In this document: positions 6,686 to 9,279 of the stretch, piece by piece
How the letters are laid out: each line of letters opens with the position of its first letter
Position numbering within the stretch: position 1 is the first letter of the stretch
Origin: Kiritimatiellia bacterium
Lineage (GTDB): Bacteria > Verrucomicrobiota > Kiritimatiellia > UBA8416 > SLMC01
Assembly (NCBI GenBank): GCA_007133745.1
Contig: SLMC01000195.1
Span: 1-9,279, forward strand
Direction of reading: 5' to 3'
DNA length: 9,279 nucleotides
Program-made: the position numbers and the translations under genes
Notes under the pieces: model-generated
What the model was told of the DNA's origin: nothing
Database searches by the model: none
The model's input: only the letters and a program-made list of their open reading frames with translations

Positions 6686-6750
6686 ATATCTGTATGCGAC
6701 GGGCCTTCATGTCCTTGTCTTTCGCGCTTTCCACGGTAAAAAACTCTTCA

Positions 6751-6820
6751 TTTTTCGCGTTCATTCGCGTGATTAGCGGGCTTTCTTTTCTTTTGCCTTC
6801 ATTACCTTCGTTGCCTTCTG
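6751..6820 (-). repeat. 9-bp-period degenerate repeats, blocks 2 and 3
   Basis: Block 2 (6754-6779) holds TTCGCGTTCATTCGCGTGATTAGCG; on the minus strand this reads as a run of CGCGAA/CGCTAA words spaced about 9 bases apart. Block 3 (6794-6818) holds GCCTTCATTACCTTCGTTGCCTTC, on the minus strand GAAGGCAAC-GAAGGTAAT-GAAGGC, with an exact 9-base step. Both use a different word from block 1 but the same period, in the opposite polarity (purine-rich on the minus strand). They lie just after the stop codon of the minus-strand beta-propeller gene. Confidence 0.6.
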
Positions 6821-6866
6821 CTCAAAAGTTCTTGTGAAACACTCGGAAAATCGGAAGCGCCAACGG

Positions 6867-8078
6867 TCACTTCAGATCGAAGCAGGCGATGGCTCGTTCG
6901 TTGCGAACGATCAGCTTGCCGTCGGCGAGGACGGGCGCCGTCCAGCTTTTGCCGCCCAGCGGCTTGAACCGGCCCAGTTCCTCGTATTTTTCCGGCGCGG
7001 CCTTCACCATGATCGCATCGCCCCGGTTGCCGTCGAGCGCGATGATAACGCCGTCGGCGATCAGCAGGCCGCCCTTGCCGAAGCCGGGCTGCTTCCACAA
7101 GGCGGCGCCTGTTTTGGGGTCCAGACACACCAGATGGGTCGGGTCGCTGTTGGCGTAGAGACGACCCTGATACAGGACCGGCGAGCTGAAATGCGCGGCG
7201 ACTTCCTTGTTCTCCCAGAGTATTTCCGTCTCGCCGCCTTTGGACACCCCGACCAACGCGCAGCCGCGCCCGTACCCGCTGCTGATGAACACGCGGCCGT
7301 CCTCGACCATCACGGGCAAGGCCGCATTGACATCGTGCCGAGTCCGCCATTCCTGCCGCCATAGCACAGCGCCGGCGTCGGGATCGACCCCGATCAGACT
7401 GTAGCCGGTAAAGATCAGATATTGCCGAACCCCGTTCATGACAACCGGTACGGGTGTCGCATAGCCGAGCCGGTCCGCATTGCCGCCATGCCAAAGCGTC
7501 TTGCCGGTTTGCTTGTCGAGCGCGGCCACATTCTTCTTGCCGCCCGGCAGCACAATCAGCTTGTCGCCGTCGACCAGCGGCGACATCGCCAGTTGCCAGG
7601 TCGGCAATCGGCCTTGGAAATCCGCGACAATGTTGCGCTGCCAAATCGCGCGTCCGTCGGCGACGTTCAGGCAGTGCAGATGCCCGTTCCGGCTCAGCGT
7701 GTAAAGCCGGTCGCCGTCCACGGTCGGGGTCGAACGCGCAAATCCGTAGTTGGCCTTGCCGGGATCGTCATAGCGAAAAGTCCAAACATCCTTGCCGGTT
7801 TCAAGGTCGAGCGCGCGGACGACGTCCTGATCGCCGTCCCGATCCACAATGAAGACTTTTCCGGCCGCCACGGAAGGTCCGGCATAGCCGCGATCGGACA
7901 TATCGACCGACCACAGTTGTTTGGGCGGGTTTTGATTCCAATTCTTGCGCAAGCCCTTTTCGGGCGACAGTCCGTCGCCCTGCGGCCCCATGAAGCGCGG
8001 CCAATCGGCGACCCCGGTTGAAACGACCAGCGAAACCGCCATCAATGCCGCGACACCCCGTTTGTTGAACTCCGTCAT
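6867..8078 (-). CDS. secreted PQQ-type beta-propeller repeat protein
   Basis: A 403-residue exported protein of the PQQ-repeat (BamB-like) beta-propeller class. Residues 1-24 are a signal peptide (basic start, hydrophobic 8-19, likely cut after GVA before DWPRF). At least five repeats are visible by the D-x-x-x-G-x-x-x-W signature: ALDLETGKDVW (89-99), CLNVADGRAIW (136-146), ALDKQTGKTLW (186-196), GVDPDAGAVLW (230-240) and CLDPKTGAALW (318-328). The mature N-terminus WPRFMGPQGDGLSPEKGL (26-43) resembles that of many planctomycete-like BamB paralogues. No lipobox Cys is seen, unlike true BamB lipoproteins, so a role in outer-membrane assembly should not be assumed. The fold may serve as a protein scaffold or, less likely, a quinoprotein enzyme; catalytic residues cannot be judged. 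ATG 8078 is supported by GGAGGAAA on the minus strand (8085-8092). It appears monocistronic. Confidence 0.92.
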   Translation of the reverse strand: MTEFNKRGVAALMAVSLVVSTGVADWPRFMGPQGDGLSPEKGLRKNWNQNPPKQLWSVDMSDRGYAGPSVAAGKVFIVDRDGDQDVVRALDLETGKDVWTFRYDDPGKANYGFARSTPTVDGDRLYTLSRNGHLHCLNVADGRAIWQRNIVADFQGRLPTWQLAMSPLVDGDKLIVLPGGKKNVAALDKQTGKTLWHGGNADRLGYATPVPVVMNGVRQYLIFTGYSLIGVDPDAGAVLWRQEWRTRHDVNAALPVMVEDGRVFISSGYGRGCALVGVSKGGETEILWENKEVAAHFSSPVLYQGRLYANSDPTHLVCLDPKTGAALWKQPGFGKGGLLIADGVIIALDGNRGDAIMVKAAPEKYEELGRFKPLGGKSWTAPVLADGKLIVRNERAIACFDLK

Positions 8079-8137
8079 ATCGTGTTTCCTCCACTTAAAC
8101 TTCGCATTCGAACAACAGACATAATAACGGCAGATCC

Positions 8138-8250
8138 GAATGGCTCTTAGCGGTCACTCCCGGACATCCTCGCTGGAGCCGGCGGTCCCCGCCGGTAAAA
8201 AACGGCCGAGGACGGCCGACTCCAGGCCTACGCTGTGTTAAGAGCCATTC
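8138..8250. repeat. dispersed hairpin element, copy B, with 12-bp terminal inverted repeats
   Basis: GAATGGCTCTTA (8138-8149) and its exact reverse complement TAAGAGCCATTC (8239-8250) frame 113 bp. Inside is the copy B core (8172-8247), with a CCGGCGG-TCC-CCGCCGG hairpin (8179-8195) and a CGGCCG-AGGA-CGGCCG hairpin (8203-8218). No target duplication is visible outside the ends, so mobility is less well supported than for the element at 266-427. The element starts about 60 bases upstream of the beta-propeller start codon, so it may lie in or near that gene's promoter. Confidence 0.75.
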
Positions 8251-8361
8251 ATGGCAAATCCAAACCGTGTCGAACATGATGCACAACCCCCTCGATTCTA
8301 CCAGAAAAAAGTGTGACAAAACCGTCGGTTGAAGGTGACCGGTGAAATTGGATGCGTGATT

Positions 8362-8405
8362 GTTTGTGAGTGTGTGGGTGAAAAAAAACTCACATACTCC
8401 CAAAC
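8362..8405 (+). repeat. 44-nt hairpin with A-rich loop
   Basis: Arms 8362-8379 and 8388-8405 pair at 17 of 18 positions around an 8-nt loop, GAAAAAAA. Two of the pairs (8372/8395 and 8377/8390) are G-U on the plus strand and would be C-A mismatches in a minus-strand RNA, so the fold favours a plus-strand transcript. The only unpaired position is 8367/8400. No U-tract follows. It could belong to a small RNA, a leader or a recombination site; no matching gene is evident. Confidence 0.6.
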
Positions 8406-8414
8406 CTAGGGAAC

Positions 8415-8432
8415 GCCGACGTCCTCGTCGGC
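8415..8432. repeat. 7-4-7 mini-hairpin
   Basis: GCCGACG-TCCT-CGTCGGC is a perfect 7-bp stem with a 4-nt loop, the same dimensions as hairpins 1 and 3 of the array at 2641. It follows the 44-nt hairpin by 9 bases. Confidence 0.75.
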
Positions 8433-8438
8433 CCTTTT

Positions 8439-8485
8439 GGGCTGGACTGCAATTCGGCGGGGAATACTGGATCATCCCCCAGCCC
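8439..8485. repeat. nested inverted repeat
   Basis: GGGCTGG (8439-8445) is the reverse complement of CCAGCCC (8479-8485). Inside, GGGGA (8459-8463) faces TCCCC (8475-8479), overlapping the outer right arm by one base. It forms the third structure in a row after 8362 and 8415. Confidence 0.45.
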
Positions 8486-8826
8486 TTCTTCTGGATGGGG
8501 CGTGGATGTGGCGGATACCCGCGCTTTCACAGGCTTGAAAAGAAAACCGACGCCATTACTTGTTCGCGTCTCTATTCTTTTTTGTGTTCCAGCCAACAAG
8601 GAACTGGCGTGCATCTGCACCTGCGGCAAATTCCCACCAAACAAACAGGGGCTTACCTTTAAATTCTTGATAATGAATCACAAATACAGATGGCCCCGCA
8701 CTGCTGCCAAGGTAAAAGATGGAGTAATATACTTATCGATCGAATCGCATGAGCATTTCTTTCTTTTGGAAAGATGATTGCCGTGTCGAATGCACGAAGT
8801 TCCACCAAACAGTCATAAGTCGGACG

Positions 8827-9279
8827 CTACGGCTGGTTTGAAAAGACTCTTAATTGAAATTTTCCGTGATTGGTTTCAGCAATGACGATTTCGTCGCGAC
8901 CGTTGCCCGTGAGATCGTGGGCCAAGATAGTCACGTGATAATCCGCCAGTCCGAAAGCGTCCCAGACCAGGGTTTTGCGGTCGTCGCGTACAACAATGGC
9001 AAACCGCGCTGCATGCATACACAGTGATGCGTATCCCATTAGTTCAGCGGTGCCCTTTTGGCCTGGAGCCAGCTGAATAGAAGTTGCTTGACGTTCGTTC
9101 CAAGTCTGTCGCCGAGCTTTAGACGACCCGTGTTCATATCTGGCTGGCGCAATTCGATGAAAGACATATTGTCCGTCCTCGTGTTTCAAGGCGTAATCCG
9201 CTACGGCACGGTTGTCGTCCGAATTCACTACGGACGACCTGAAGGTCAGGGCCAAGCCGCCTTCGGCAATAGGTTGTGA
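8827..9279 (-). CDS. C-terminal part of an FG-GAP-like protein, cut by the window edge
   Basis: A minus-strand frame is open from the right edge (9279) to a TAG at 8827-8829, so the 5' end lies outside the window. A TTG at 9255 could start it, but the frame continues upstream without a stop, and truncation by the edge is the simpler reading. The visible 150 residues end in HDLTGNGRDEIVIAE and a short beta segment. The D-x-x-G-N-G-x-D-E-I pattern is the calcium-binding loop typical of FG-GAP/VCBS beta-propeller repeats, found in extracellular and adhesion-type proteins. The preceding part (GTAELMGYASLCMHAARFAIVVRDDRKTLVWD) reads as beta-strands but matches no family I can name. With the neighbouring PQQ protein it gives two probable exported propeller-type proteins on this strand. 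The coding call is moderate and the family call tentative. Confidence 0.6.
   Translation of the reverse strand, partial: SQPIAEGGLALTFRSSVVNSDDNRAVADYALKHEDGQYVFHRIAPARYEHGSSKARRQTWNERQATSIQLAPGQKGTAELMGYASLCMHAARFAIVVRDDRKTLVWDAFGLADYHVTILAHDLTGNGRDEIVIAETNHGKFQLRVFSNQP

Larger units (their letters stand above)
6458..6866. other. convergent intergenic region rich in repeats
   Basis: This 409-bp gap separates the plus-strand lol operon from the minus-strand beta-propeller gene, so both transcripts end towards it. It holds no supported gene. It contains a short CCCC-GA-GGGG hairpin (about 6505-6514), copy A of a dispersed hairpin element (6545-6615), a GGGTTG/CAACCC hairpin (about 6629-6647) and three blocks of 9-bp-period degenerate repeats (6655-6820). 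No clear intrinsic terminator with a U-tract was found for either flanking transcript. Confidence 0.6.
8251..8826. other. intergenic region without a supported gene
   Basis: No coding sequence is supported between copy B and the end of the FG-GAP-like gene. Open plus-strand frames at 8360-8662 and 8502-8777 overlap each other, lack ribosome-binding sites and match no family I recognise. A 34-residue frame from ATG 8673 to 8777 has the same weaknesses. The stretch from about 8650 to 8780 is clearly more AT-rich than the rest of the window, which could mark a promoter region, a decayed gene or recently acquired DNA. Several hairpins (8362-8485) are listed separately. Confidence 0.5.

Noticed and set aside
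6867..8078. True BamB outer-membrane assembly lipoprotein
   Set aside because: It has a plain signal peptide without a lipobox Cys and is not near other outer-membrane assembly genes, so only the fold class is called.
8502..8777. Possible small plus-strand gene of 91 codons, or 34 codons from ATG 8673
   Set aside because: No ribosome-binding site, overlap with another open frame, no recognisable motif and composition unlike the coding regions.

Overview
The window is GC-rich bacterial chromosome with six supported genes, separated by unusually structured, palindrome-rich spacers. A short ECF-type sigma factor overlaps a FecR-domain gene. There is also a secreted PQQ-type beta-propeller protein with a Trp-Pro-Arg-Phe start to its mature part, and a trailing FG-GAP-like gene. 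This mix recalls the Planctomycetota/Verrucomicrobiota/Lentisphaerota/Hydrogenedentota group. The phylum is an inference from gene content; there is no rRNA here to settle it.

Layout. Bases 1-643 hold no supported gene. They contain a compound hairpin (118-187), a 65-bp near-perfect palindrome (200-264) and, directly beside it, a 162-bp MITE-like element (266-427) with 23-bp terminal inverted repeats and a perfect 8-bp target duplication. A sigma factor (644-1210) and a membrane-anchored FecR-type regulator (1207-2610) follow as a translationally coupled pair. Bases 2611-3055 carry a 64-bp tandem repeat. Each unit is three hairpins placed end to end, and a broken third unit has its first hairpin loop expanded. 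Next is a tight operon: lysyl-tRNA synthetase (3056-4501), a LolC/LolE-type permease (4498-5724) and its LolD-type ATPase (5726-6457), with a 4-bp overlap and then a 1-base gap. Bases 6458-6866 hold copy A of a dispersed hairpin element and three blocks of 9-bp-period degenerate repeats. On the minus strand lies the PQQ-repeat protein (8078 to 6867). Bases 8079-8826 hold copy B of the dispersed element, framed by 12-bp inverted repeats, and several more hairpins, including a 44-nt one with an A-rich loop. The window ends inside a minus-strand gene with an FG-GAP-like C-terminus (8827 to beyond 9279).

How the genes may work together. The sigma/FecR pair looks like a self-contained envelope-signalling module. 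The lysS-lol operon joins translation to lipoprotein release from the inner membrane. The two minus-strand genes are probably exported repeat proteins. No known defence system, CRISPR array, prophage or full insertion sequence is visible. The most unusual content is the set of non-coding palindromic elements, several of which share one design: a perfect 6-8-bp GC-rich stem with a 3-4-nt loop.
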